DNA from: Hypholoma sublateritium FD-334 SS-4
Lineage: Eukaryota > Basidiomycota > Agaricomycetes > Agaricales > Strophariaceae
Reading direction: 5' to 3'
Assembly: GCA_000827495.1 (NCBI GenBank)
Contig: KN817527.1
Span: 236,947-300,946 of the forward strand
Length of the DNA: 64,000 nt
The notes beneath the pieces are model-generated. The model ran no database searches and was not told the origin of the DNA. It saw nothing but the letters and a program-made list of their open reading frames with translations. Made by a program: the position numbers and the translations under genes. Below are positions 35,454 to 47,481 of this stretch, piece after piece. The stretch's first letter is position 1. The number at the start of each line of letters is the position of its first letter.

Positions 35454-37816
35454 ATGGCTTCAACCCCGCACCGCAGCGTTGATGACGGGCACGACGAAAA
35501 GGCCAGCATGAAGGAGGCCGTTACGACTTACGAATCCGACGTCAACAACTTATACGAATCAGACGACGACAGTTTAGACCCTGTGTACTACCGCAAAACA
35601 GTAGTTTTGAACCGCGCAATCCAAGAGATAGGCATGGGGAAATACCAGGTAAGTAGGTCGTGTGCGATCGCGCAAATGGATGGCTAACACCAAGTGGTCA
35701 ATCTAGTATCTCCTCTTTATCGTCGCAGGCTTCGGGTGGTTTGCGTGAGTGTCTTTCATTTACAATCGCGACTTCTCTCACACATCCGTCATCCTCGCAG
35801 TGATAGCGTGTGGCCCGTCAGTCCATTCCACTTTATGTGTTTTGCAAGTACTAGACCCAACTAGACTGCTTATCATTATGGTTTCTAGTTAATCACTGGG
35901 CTTATCCTTACGCCTGTGACTGATGAATTCAAATTCAACCCTCCATTCCTGAGCGTCGCGGCGAATGCTGGCCTATTGGTTGGCGCCTTATTTTGGGGTA
36001 TTGGATGTGATATCTGGGGTCGGAGGTTCGTCGCCTATGTATTCTAGCTGTGGGGCGCGGCTCATGCAAATCAATATTAGGTGGTGCTTTAATGTCACTT
36101 TGCTACTTGCTGGTGTATTTGGCCTTGTAGCAGGGGCAGCTAATTCTTTTGTGGCATTAGCAGCCTTGCTTGCCGTGATGGGAGTCGGCGTCGGCGGTAT
36201 GTGTTTTGTGGTCCACATATCACGGCTGCTGCTGATTTGCTGGCGCTCTCAGGAAATCTCCCAATAGACTCTGCTGTATTTTTGGGTGAGTTTGTCTTCT
36301 ATCGCAGGCTAGACGTACCAATCATTGCCCTTATTGTTCGCAGATTTCGTGCCTTCATCTCATCAGTATCTTCTGACCTTCATGTCTGTATTCTGGTGCC
36401 TTGGACAACTGCTCGTAAACCTAGTCAGTATTCATATATCTTCCTCTTTCTCCCCGACCAACACAAATATGTAACATACTAATTTCTATTTTTACTTAGC
36501 TTGCGTGGCCTTTAATAGCCAATTTCTCTTGCCCTGTTGGCTCGACCATATGTCAACGCTCCGAAAACATGGGTTGGCGCTATCTCCTCTTCATGCTTGG
36601 TGGAATAACACTTGTTCTCTGGGTGGCGCGTTTTTTCCTTTTCAATCTCATGGAAAGTCCGCGCTACCTCATCGGCAAGGGCGAGGACGAGAAGGCAGTA
36701 GAAGTCATTCACCGATTGGCTCAGTATAACAGGGGCGAATCGACGCTGACGCTGGATCAGCTCAAAACGACAGAAGATAGCCAACCCCTGGAAAAGCGGA
36801 AAGGTAGAAAAGCGGTGCTGAGCCAGACGTCGAATTACACAGTTAGTCACATTAGAGCGCTTTTCCGGACGCGGAAAATGGCCTATTCTACGTCGCTGCT
36901 GATATCAATATGGGGTACGCCTTTGCGCGTTATATCAGTACCGTGGCATTGAACTCGGATGAAATGTAGGTGTCATAGGACTCGCTTCGACGCTGTATAA
37001 CAACTTCCTTCCGTTCCTGTGAGTGGCTCTCCTTGTCGAATTACTTTAATATACGTTCTCACTATTTTTAATCAAGACTCGCCAGTCGTGGAGCGCATTT
37101 TGGAGATTCATCGCTCAACATCACTTATCGTAATGTAAGGAACCATTCGAAGATAAAGTTCAAGCCATCGTTTGAACTAATGGAGCATATAGACTTTTAT
37201 TATTAGCGTTGTGGGAGTTCCATCTGCTTTCCTCGCAACGTATGCTGTTGAAGTTCCATTGCTTGGGCGTAGAGGTGCTCTGGCTGCTTCAGCTGGTCAG
37301 TCGTGTCTTGGATGCTGACTCGCAATATTTGTAATTGATTGTCCCGTGTACCTCAATTTTAGTCCTCACAGGCGTTTTTCTGTTCCTCACGACCATCGCT
37401 CGGACCTCGAATGCTCTACTTGGATGGAATTGCGGATATTCCTTCTTCAGTAACGTCAGTGTTATCTTATCAATTCATGGCTATGTCATTCTGATGCTTT
37501 GACCAGATAATGTATGGAATTCTATATGCGATATCGCCAGAAATCTTCCCCGCCAAGGACAGAGGGACAGGCAATGCTCTGACGGCAACGGCAAGCCGGG
37601 TTTTTGGACTGCTGGTATGTCCTTTGTCCGTCTGACTATGGCGACATATCACTCAACAGGCGATGGGAACATACTCACTTATAGGCTCCCATTATCGCGC
37701 TATACGCCGATCTATCGACCGCCGTTCCTGTCTACATTGCGGGTGCCTTGGTAATGCTTGCAGGGGGATTGGCGCTACTTCTTCCCTATGAACCCAGAGG
37801 GAAGGCTTCTATGTAA
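35454..37816 (+). CDS. MFS transporter, sugar/SV2-like
   Basis: Fourteen exons: 35454-35648, 35707-35744, 35801-35816, 35889-36025, 36081-36196, 36253-36285, 36344-36423, 36500-36914, 36970-37018, 37077-37134, 37193-37295, 37363-37454, 37507-37614 and 37685-37816, giving 523 residues. About 12 membrane helices are expected. The cytosolic N-terminus precedes YLLFIVAGFGWFA. The MFS loop motif is GALFWGIGCDIWGRR. Other family blocks: NLPIDSAVFLDFVPSSHQY, ENMGWRYLLFMLGGI, ESPRYLIGKG, VPLLGRRGAL and SPEIFPAKDRGTGNAL. This fits the fungal sugar-transporter/SV2-SVOP-like group; the substrate cannot be read from sequence. Exon 3 is only 16 nt. Confidence 0.85.
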
Positions 37817-38238
37817 ACTAAGCCCCTGAATGAAGAACAGACATTTGGTTGCTTGTTTCGCTAGTTATTGGACGCAAGAAATCGCCGGATGTTGATATCC
37901 GATTCCTATTACTGCGGTACGTCTGGTTAGATTACTTGTCGATATATCTCAGGAACACCTGGATGTAGGTATCTGTTTGAGTTCAGATGTACCCCAAAGG
38001 ATGTTCACTTTCTCATGCACTCGTGGATGCTATTACAGCAGCTATAATGTAAATGCTAATCTTAGGTTCAACATCGCTCGATTTGGGTATCAGCAGACCG
38101 AATACAGCCATTTCATAGTGAATCACGCCATTGGAGATGCTCAAAACGCAAGATTCCATGGAAGCTCGGATTCCGATACATGACATTTTCGCGTTATTGT
38201 TGGAGAACTCGGCGAAGAGGCAAGATTGCTGGGAGTGG
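37817..38238. other. Intergenic between the two MFS genes
   Basis: 3' flank of the first and promoter of the second transporter. No further gene. Confidence 0.6.
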
Positions 38239-38246
38239 TATATAAG
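38239..38246 (+). promoter_or_regulatory. TATA box of the second MFS gene
   Basis: TATATAAG lies 85 nt before the start codon at 38324. Confidence 0.55.
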
Positions 38247-38323
38247 CCGTGGAATTTTTGCTGTTTCAACTTGGTTCTCGGATCACATCGCACATCGCTA
38301 GCTTCTCGCAGCGACCTCGAGCC

Positions 38324-40718
38324 ATGTCGACCACCCTTTTCGTGCCGGAGAAAGAGAAGGTCAACGTCGACGAGAAGAACTATGACGCAGACACGAAATC
38401 GTCTCTTGATGACGACTCCATCCCTGAGCTCGGAACGCCCCACAGCTCTAGTGCCACCGAGCGCACTGTAGGACTTGCGCGACTTTGGAGGAAGAACAAG
38501 GTCGATCTCGACGCAATAGCGACGCAGCCTTCCGTGTTCGACAACCCGGTGACGTTGGAGGTGTACCGGCCTCCTCCGGTATTCGAAAATGCGCATCGCT
38601 TTGACCCTCTGGCTCGGTGGACATGGCGCGAAGAAAATGTAAGCGTTCCCGTCGTTGTCTGTCCGCGTCACTAGCCCTTATCTTTGGTACCCATCCAGAG
38701 TGTCATTCGCAAGATAGATTTTAGGATCATGATCTGGGCGTTCATTATGTTCTTTTCGCTCGAAATGGATCGGAGTAACCTTTCCCAAGCAAACACGGAC
38801 AATTTTCTGGGCGACCTAAAGCTCAACACCAACGACTTCAATCTGGGAAATATCCTCTTCAAGCTGTCCTTTTTATTGGCTGGTATTTATATTAATTGCG
38901 TCCCAGAGTATGAACCTCATGGTCTTGGCCAGAATTACCTTCGCAGTTGGTCTCAAAGCGTGTTGGACCGGATGTTTGGATACCTTGCCAGGTGCGCTCT
39001 AAATTGTCATGGGCATATGTGGCCATATTTCAAGCCACAAAAAATGTAGATGGTCCTCTGGAGCATCGTATCAATGTCTCAATTTTGGCTGAACGGGAGA
39101 GGTACCTTCCTCGCTTGTCGGTATGTTGTCGTATTGTGGGTTATCAATAGCTAGATAGGCTAACATCCACGTAATCCAGGTGCCTACTGGGCTTCCTTCA
39201 AGGAGGGTTCATTCCTGACATCGTTTTGTACCTGTCATACTTTTACACCAAGAATGAGTGTAAATCTTATCCGCGCGCCTTCCCTATTTCTTGCTCATCA
39301 AATGTGTCCAATAGTGCCACTAAGGCTCGCAATATTTTGGGTTTCCAATTATACAGCCGACTTGTGCAGTGCATTCCTTGCTGCCGGTATCTTGAAGCTG
39401 CGTGGAGTTCACGGAAAGGCCGGGTGGAGATACCTATTTCTTCTCGAAGGCGGATTCACCCTTGCTATCGGGTTGCTTTCATTTGCGCTGATGCCTCCCG
39501 GTCCGACGCAAACAAAGGCTTGGTACAGACCCAAAGGCTGGTTCACCGAGCGGTACGAGGATTCAGGATATCCACCGAGGGCTTCCGCTGATTTCTTGAT
39601 TTACTAGTGAGGAAGTCATCATGGTTAACAGGTACGCCCGCCGAGTTAATTTGAATATCCGTGCCGCTTATACAGTCACCAGGGTTCTGCGGGATGACCC
39701 GTCTAAGTCTGGGATGCATAATCGCGAAGGTTTGACAGTGAAGATGATCTGGGAGTCTGTCAAAGATTGGAGGATGTGGCCTATCTATATTCTAGGGCTG
39801 ACCCACTTGAGTAAGTCGCCATGGTCGGTGTTCGACCATATGTTACTTAACGTCGATTTAGTACCCGTCGGGCCTCCACAGACATACCTTACCCTCTCCC
39901 TCCGCAACTTAGGATTCACCACCATTCAGACCAATCTACTGAGCATACCGTCGATCGTGCTCGGTATGATCGGCCTGGTCACCATGACTATAGTAAGCGA
40001 AGTCGTCAACAGCCGTGTGGGCGCCACCATCGTTCTCCAGTTCTGGGCGCTCCCGCTCTTGATCACGCTCTACACGTTCACCAGCGAAACGTCGCAATGG
40101 GTTTACTTCGCCGTTGTGACCTTGATTGCGGGGTACCCTTATGTCCATCCGATCCAGGTGGCGTGGGCGTCAAGGAACTCGTATAGTGTGCGCACCAGGT
40201 GATTATATCTATATCTGTTCTTGGTAGCTCGTGCAAACGCTGATTATTATGTGTGTATGATAGAACGATCTCAGCGAGTGTGTACAACATATGCGTCCAA
40301 ATCAGTGGTATCATATCTGTGTGTCTTGTTCCAATTAGGTATTTTGAAGTACTAACTGATGTTGTTCCAGGCGAACATATATCGCGCGGATGACAAGCCT
40401 TTGTGTGAGCATACCCGCCATCGCGACTGTAATAGCATAGGTCTAACTATATTTCATCAGATAAACGGGGAAATCGGGACCTCATCGCCATTTGCTCGAT
40501 GAACTTTATTCTATATATCGGCACGTTCTTCTTCTACCGCACCCTCAATCGCAAGCGAGACCAGAAGTGGAAAGAAATGACTACACAGGTAAATATATAT
40601 GGGTTTTCCATGACAAATGCCGAGTTTAAAACATGGCTGCTACCAGGAGCAGCAAAAATATCTGGAAACTACCACAGATGAAGGGAATCAGCGCTTAGAT
40701 TTCCGCTTTGCTTATTAG
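38324..40718 (+). CDS. MFS transporter, allantoate-permease (Dal5/ACS) family
   Basis: Thirteen exons: 38324-38638, 38699-38882, 38933-38991, 39050-39120, 39180-39259, 39315-39552, 39608-39631, 39683-39810, 39862-40198, 40264-40318, 40371-40404, 40461-40588 and 40647-40718, giving 574 residues. A long cytosolic N-terminus is followed by RKIDFRIMIWAFIMFFSLEM, DRSNLSQANTDNFL, AELPSQLVSKRVGPDVWIP, LQGGFIPDIVLYLSYFYTKN, HGKAGWRYLFLLEG and late blocks VGPPQTYLTLSLRNLGF and NSYSVRTRTISASVYN. These are typical of the anion:cation symporter family that takes up allantoate, nicotinate, pantothenate and similar organic anions. It is unlike the neighbouring MFS gene, so the pair is not a tandem duplication. 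Substrate unknown. Confidence 0.88.
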
Positions 40719-41048
40719 AGCTCGGCGTATTATTCTGTTAATTCATGTACTTTTCATGTACTTTGCACCTGTTATTTTACACCATGTCCATTTAGGCCCA
40801 TTTCGTGTCAAATGGCCCGAGCTCTCGGTACACCAACGGTACACTTGGGCATGACTTCGAACGCCCCGCCACCATCGCGGCTTGCAGATCGCGTCGAGGA
40901 AAATGACAACTTCGCAGTTGGTTTGATTTTGGATTGGTTCTTTGGCTGTGGTGGACCGTGGAGGCTGGGTGGGCTAGGGTGGCAGGTCAAATTACATGCA
41001 AATTACTTAAAACCGTGAGACACTGCACTGAGAGTTATCGGGGCCGGA

Positions 41049-44000
41049 TGTCACGAGACTTTGGCGTGACCGCGAGTGGTGGCAAGTCATATTTTAATTT
41101 ATCGGAATCGTCCTTCCCTTTCATTCCTTTCCTTTATCTTGCTTTGCCTTTTCTTACATACTTTGGCAAAGAGCCATACATGCGGGACACAACTTCCACC
41201 CACAATATACCCATTAGGACGCAGGCAATTCAAATATGGCCAGAAATATCAGGTCCGGGCTTTGCGCCAAATCTCAATGTCGCCCTGTTGGCGAAGATGA
41301 TTGCTATTGCCACGGAAGATGATACCACTTTTCTCGTGCTCGAGTCTACGAAAAAGCGAAAAGCAGCCGAAAGTGCGCAAGATACCATGAGCAACAAGCG
41401 CACAAGAACGACTCGAGCCACGTCTGCTCGCGAGAGGCAGAAGGCCAGCAGTGACGACGAAGTTGGCGACGCGGATCAGAGCAAGAGCAACTATTACCCG
41501 AGAGCAGAGCTCGGTGCAAATCTCGTGAACGCTGAATCCGAAGTGATCCCTGCTTTGCGCCATGTGCTCGAGATACAATACGTGAATGAAATGCCACCAT
41601 CCGGAACCGGCAGTGCTGCATCTGCGGACGTGTCGGGAGAGTCTGAAGTGTTAGAGGATGGAAGCCTTCGCGATATTCTCCTTTCACTAAGTGAGTCTCT
41701 TTCGTCGCCCAAGCAGATCAATATCGGCGAGATTTTGCTGGGGTTGTACCGCGATCGTTTCGTTGGTATATCCGCTGAAGATAAAACATGGCTCCTGCTT
41801 ATTCCCTCGCTTGCCATCGATTCCGAGTCCAATGATTTCCAAAGTGCTTCCGCCAGTGACCTACTGGCAGCATGCCGTACGCTACAACAGTATGGACAAG
41901 CACATCTCAGCGCCTCGCTACAGGTGACTTTGTATCCTCTGGTCGAAGGCCTTCCAAAATTCTCCTTACAGCTGGAAATCATAGTCGCTATAGTTACCCC
42001 TGCTATTCTGGAGAACCTCGTACCGAAAGGTACACTGAAAAGAAACATACTAGCTCTCCAGGATGCTCGCCGACGCCTTCTACGTGCCGCCTACCACCCA
42101 TTTGAAGACGTCGTCTCTAACCACGTAAAACACCCCGTCACCGTTTCCACATTCTACAATATCCTAGGTTCGGCTCCAGCGATATGTTCAAAAGTAGCGG
42201 AAGATGCTTTGCAATGCGAAGGACTGCTGCCTTCACTTCTTCCCTTCCAACGACGCAGCGTCGCTTGGCTTCTCCAGAGGGAGGGGATGGTGCTTACGCC
42301 GAAAGGCGCTCTCGTTCCCCAACCCTCACCGGAAGCATTCTCGTTTTGGCAGCAAATTTCAGAAGGGAACCACACTTGGTACATGAACCGCCTGAGCGCG
42401 GAACTCTCGGAGGAAGCACCGGAGCTGCCGAACGTCCACGGGGGGATGTTGGCAGAAGAACCCGGGCTGGGGAAGACTGTCGAGACCATCGCTCTAATTT
42501 TGATGAACCCCGCGCCGCCAGATTGGAATCCGACGCTGTCGCGGTGGGACGACGTCTCTAGCCTCGATGTAAAGGCTGTGAAGGTATATTTTTTTAAAAA
42601 ATCCACACATTCACTGCCTTCATATCTCTCCGCAGTGTACTCTCATCGTTACTCCACCATCGCTGGCGTCGCAATGGCGCGACGAGCTGCGAGCGCATGC
42701 GCCCTCACTGAAAGTCCTCGTCTACGAAGGATGGACGAAAGTCAAGGTCCCTATCACCAACAGCGCGCGGGAAAAAGAGCGAGTTGCCGAGATTGCTGCC
42801 AAAGATCAGAGGAAACTGAAGAAAGCCAGCCAAACCAAAGTTAAAAGAAAAGGAAAAGGCAAAAAGGCTGCGCCAGCTGCCGATGCCAGCCAACCTGCCG
42901 AGGTTGTCGATGACGTTTACGTGAACTGGGCGCACGGTCAAGACGGCAAGCTGATGGATTGGTGCGACTTCGTGCACCAGTTCGACGTCGTGATCACCAC
43001 GTATTCTGTCTTGCGCTCGGAGATCCACGTCGCGCGGCCGGGGCCTGATCGCCCCAAACGGGAAGATGCGACGTATTCGACGAGTGGACGCCTTAGGAGT
43101 CCGTTGGTCATGGTGGAATGGAAGCGTGTAGTGATGGATGAAGTCCAAATGGTCGGAGGAGGATCTGCGGCGTAAGTTTCTTTCGTATTCCCTGTTCTGC
43201 GACAGTCTTACATGTAGCTTGCAGAGAGATGGGATCCCTCATCCCACGCTTATCTTCGCTAGCTGTCTCGGGAACTCCGGCGAAGGCCCAGATGTCCGAC
43301 CTCATCCATGTTCTGAAGTGCGTTTTCTCGGCTCTCCCATGGAATCCCAGTTTTTTACCATCCCTGTTTCCAGATTTTTGCGCATCGACAAAATAGTTGG
43401 AGACCTCCGACTTTGGAAAAGGCTCTTAAAACCAGGATTCTCGGAAGAATTCGCCTCTTTCCTGCGACATTACGGAATTAGGTGCGTCGTATCTGTATCT
43501 ACGCTGATGAAAATTGACTCCTCATCACCCGCTTAGAACCACAAAACTCAGCGTGGCCAACGAGCTTACAATACCGGAACAGACGAGATATCTCGTTCCG
43601 ATAGAACTGGGCCGAATTGAAAAACACGTACGTCCTTTGACAATGCAAAAGTCAGAAAGGCTCAATGATTCAATTTGTTATAGGTGTACGACCAAATGCT
43701 GGAGCAGGTACTTTTGGATCTTGGGCTGGACGCGCGGGGCGTCGCCGCGACGAGTAATTGGCAAGTCGACGGCTCGCTGTTGCGCAACTCTCTGCGGAAG
43801 CTTCGTGGTATCTGTACCCATCCTCAGGTACTGGCGCCTTTCTTCGACCTTGTCTGCGTACTGAGCAAGATATCTCGTAGGTTGGCCAACTCATGAAGAA
43901 AGGGGATGGAACTTACAAGCCGAATGCTCTCAAGAGTATGGACGCTGTTCTTCAGGTAGCTGCATCTATTGCTGTGACTGACCCAAGAGACTGACCGACC

Positions 44001-47000
44001 ATTCAGTTAATGAGAGATCAAAATTGGAAAGTCTTGATGGAAGACTGGAAAGTTCAGGTTCTTATCGTACTTCCTGGAAAGAGGTATTCAGTCTTGATTA
44101 GTCCCCGCAGATCCAATTGTTCCTTAAACACGCCCAACTGGAGCACAAAGACGAGACAATCGAAGACCGCTACCAGAACTCCCTCAAGATCCTGCAAGCG
44201 GCCGAGAAGGAGACCGATAAGTACATTGAAGATATCAGGGATACACTCGCGAAGCACGACGCATTAGGCAAGGAAATGAAAGAGGAGGCCGCGCGCTTGC
44301 GGCAGGCACGCACCGAAGAGCCGGCAGTCGACGGCGAAAAGGGGAAGGGGAAAGAAGTGGACGGGCTCGAGGACGAGGACGAGGACAAGGACGCCAACGA
44401 GGAGGATCTAGAGGAAAAGGGTCTCCCGAAGACGCCGGCTGGCGAAGAGCATAGACACAAGCGGGCAGCGTTGAAGCAGCGCCTGCGTGAGGGCCGCCTA
44501 CTTCTGCACAGGGTCCATTTCTTGCTAGGGGATACGTATCACGTCCTTGGTGATACACCGATGGAGGAAATGTCATATGAAAAAGCTGAAGGGCTACGTC
44601 GAGAGCTGTTGAGAAGTACGTCTGCTTCAAATTTTATATTTCGTTAGATCTGACTGTCGGTTCCAGATAGCGAAGATGAAGCCAGCAAAGCTATCGCTAT
44701 GCTAGGAGATAATCCTTGGAGGAAAAGCTTGACGGAGAGGGAATTCCTGATTGACGTACCGCTGCTCGGAGACGGTGGTATAAGGTCATCGTATCTCGTA
44801 AGGGGGATCTCTTTTTAACGCGTAGATGGTAACATTGACATGTCATTGACGTAGATGGAAGAACTCAACACAGTTGTGGAAGATGTTCTGAACGAACAAT
44901 CGAAACTCCTTTGGAAATGGAGGAGCCACATCATCCACCTCCTCAGTCAGCCCCTGAATCCTGGTAACTCTGAAGCAGATGGCCAGGAGTACCAGCGAAC
45001 ACTGGACGAGCAGGGCGAGGTTGAGACATACCTCCAGTCTTACGTCGCGTTGCTTGCCGACCGCCGCGAAGCCCTGGTTAACGAGCGTACACTGCTCGCG
45101 GCGCACGATGTCCGGGAAAAACGGCTCCGCCATACCAAAGCAGCGATGAAGGCTGCATCCGCTGCTGCCGGTGATGCCTTGACGATCCCCGATGGAGTGG
45201 ATATGCAGCCGGAACACGAGGTTATGCATAACACGTTGTCTACAGAACGTAAAAACTTGCTGATGGCACTCAATGGGCGGGCGGTGAAGAGCGTAAGCAC
45301 AAAACTGTGTTTCGCTATCTCTGCTGATCGATACCTTTAGATACTGGTAGAACTGCATGGCATTTACCTCAAGATCGTGAACGACAAAGATCCCGAAAGA
45401 CTTCTCATCAAGCTCGCCGTGGAGAGAATTCGCTCTTTCATAACCGAACAGGGTTTGTTTCTTCTATACATGCAACGAAGTAATATAAGCTCAATCGGTC
45501 TTTTTGCCAGCGGCGCTGCACGAAAAATTAGAAGGCGACCTTACGCTCCTGCGCAAATCGTTCAATCAACGAATCTTGTACTTCGGGCACCTGCAAGAGA
45601 TTTCAGATTCCGTTGCAGATGTAGAATGGGAGGAAGATTCGATTATGGCTGCAATTCAAGCCTGTGTGACTGAACGAGCCAAACTCGAGGCCAAGATCAA
45701 TACTACCCGCGCTCGGTTCCGATACCTCGACAATTTAGCTAAGAACAAGGACACTGACAACATGGATGACGAAAATGAATGTGTTCTTTGTCGATGCGAA
45801 TTTAATCGTGGCTATATCACACATTGGTGCGTTTCATCTGGCCCTCCTGAAACAGTGCACAATCTCATGCCATGATCGCTATAGCGGTCACGTCTTCTGT
45901 GAAGTTAGTCAAACACCAAATATCCTTCGGTACAAAATGATCTGACAACGTTCATTAGATGTGTATGAAGGCATGGCTACACCGCAAGGACGGGAAAACG
46001 TGTCCAGTGTGTCGGTACGTAATTCCACATTCAACTGCGCAACATTGATCTTCGACTGAATTTCATTGTAGAGTATCAATCGATCTAGATAGCGTCCAAC
46101 GCTTCGTCGTCAACACTGCCGATCCTGCAGTCCCGCCTCCGAAACTCGTAGCTGGCGAACCTGTCCCGCAATCCCACCGGAAGATCACTTACAACACCAT
46201 AGGTAAGCGCCGACTTGAAGATCCAGCGGATACTGGCACAATCTAATACCTCATCTGTAAGATCCTGCTACTTTTGAAGATATCCAATCAATGGAAACCT
46301 ACGGTGACTTTGGTAGCAAGATTCAGACCCTAGTTCGACATTTGGCGCACATCAAAGTCACCGATTACGGTGCAAAAAGCATCATTTTCTCTGCCTGGGC
46401 AGATTCACTACATAGTGCGTCCACAGTCCCCGTCAAAATATCCCTTCCCCCTTGCTGATGCTGCCTTGTAGTCGTCGAATATGCGCTAAAGGAGAATGGT
46501 ATACGAGCGTTACGGATCGATCAGGGGGCTAGTACGATTCATAAATTCAGGACTGACCCCGAAATCCTAGTTCTGCTGCTCCATGGGTTTGTCCTTGTCC
46601 AACCTTTTGTCAAAATAAGGAATCTAAATCATCTGGATAGAGAGCGCGAAAATGCTGGATTAAATGTAACGTGCGCATCCCGCGTGTTCCTGCTCGAAAG
46701 TGTCGTCCACCATAGCTTTGAGATACAGGGTAAGCGCAAGCTTTTCTCGACTTGGAACGTCCTCATCTCTTCGATAGCTATTGCCAGAATTGATCGTTTA
46801 GGACAGAGCCGTCCAACAGAAGGTTCGTTCTTCACATTTCCTCTTCTTCACTCTGCTTATAATAGGTCATTATCAGTGTATTGCTATTATGCTGAAGGTA
46901 TGATCTTTCCTGCTTTATCGTTGCGGATGCAAACAAGTTTAATGTTTTCCTAACACAGAAACTGTGGAACGCAATATCCTCGATCTTGCCGCTCGCAAAG

Positions 47001-47329
47001 GCTTGTCGCTGTACACCAGTGATAATTCAAAGGGGACCATAAGTGTTTCGCCCTTCAATCGGGAGAACGAAGAAGCCATCGACGACCCTGCGACCCGCAA
47101 GATGCTGCAGAAGGGCGATTTCATTTACAAGGTCGACGACATGCTCGCAATTCTATTTCCCCATATGTATGAGGACACGGAGTTCCTCCTCCCACCAAGT
47201 GCTCTCGCGATATCTCAAACTGACACAGTGGAGGATGTAGAGATGACAGATGCCCACGGACAACTTTCGCAACGTGTTACTCGAGCATCACCCGTAAACG
47301 CAATTGCTGGACCCTCGCGTTTGACATAG
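41049..47329 (+). CDS. SHPRH: SHPRH-type SNF2 helicase / RING E3 ubiquitin ligase
   Basis: Many exons; the first large one runs to 42583 (next from 42636), and the last ends at 47329. About 1,700 residues. The start is uncertain: the first exon is open from 40934, and the ATG at 41049 is one choice. SNF2 motifs: Walker A GGMLAEEPGLGKTVETIAL, CTLIVTPPSLASQW, Walker B VVMDEVQMV, SGTPAKAQMSDLIHVL. A long coiled-coil/acidic insert (44120-45340) separates the two helicase lobes and contains the RING finger (45780-46015): CVLC, C, GH, C, C, CPVC after removing two introns. Lobe 2 has KSIIFSAWADSLH, NVTCASRVFLLES and AIARIDRLGQSRP. SHPRH and yeast Irc20 are nuclear ligases linked to PCNA polyubiquitination and replication stress. 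All parts are present, so the gene looks functional. Confidence 0.88.
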
Positions 47330-47481
47330 TAATGATATAAGCATAATGCATTTAGAGATCAGTTTAATATTTACAGCTTCGAAACTACATAAATGTACAA
47401 GATATGGTTGAGATCGTATTAGTCGTATTGATACAAGTAGCCCCTGGTTCGGAATGATACGTCGAGAGAAAAGAAATTGAA

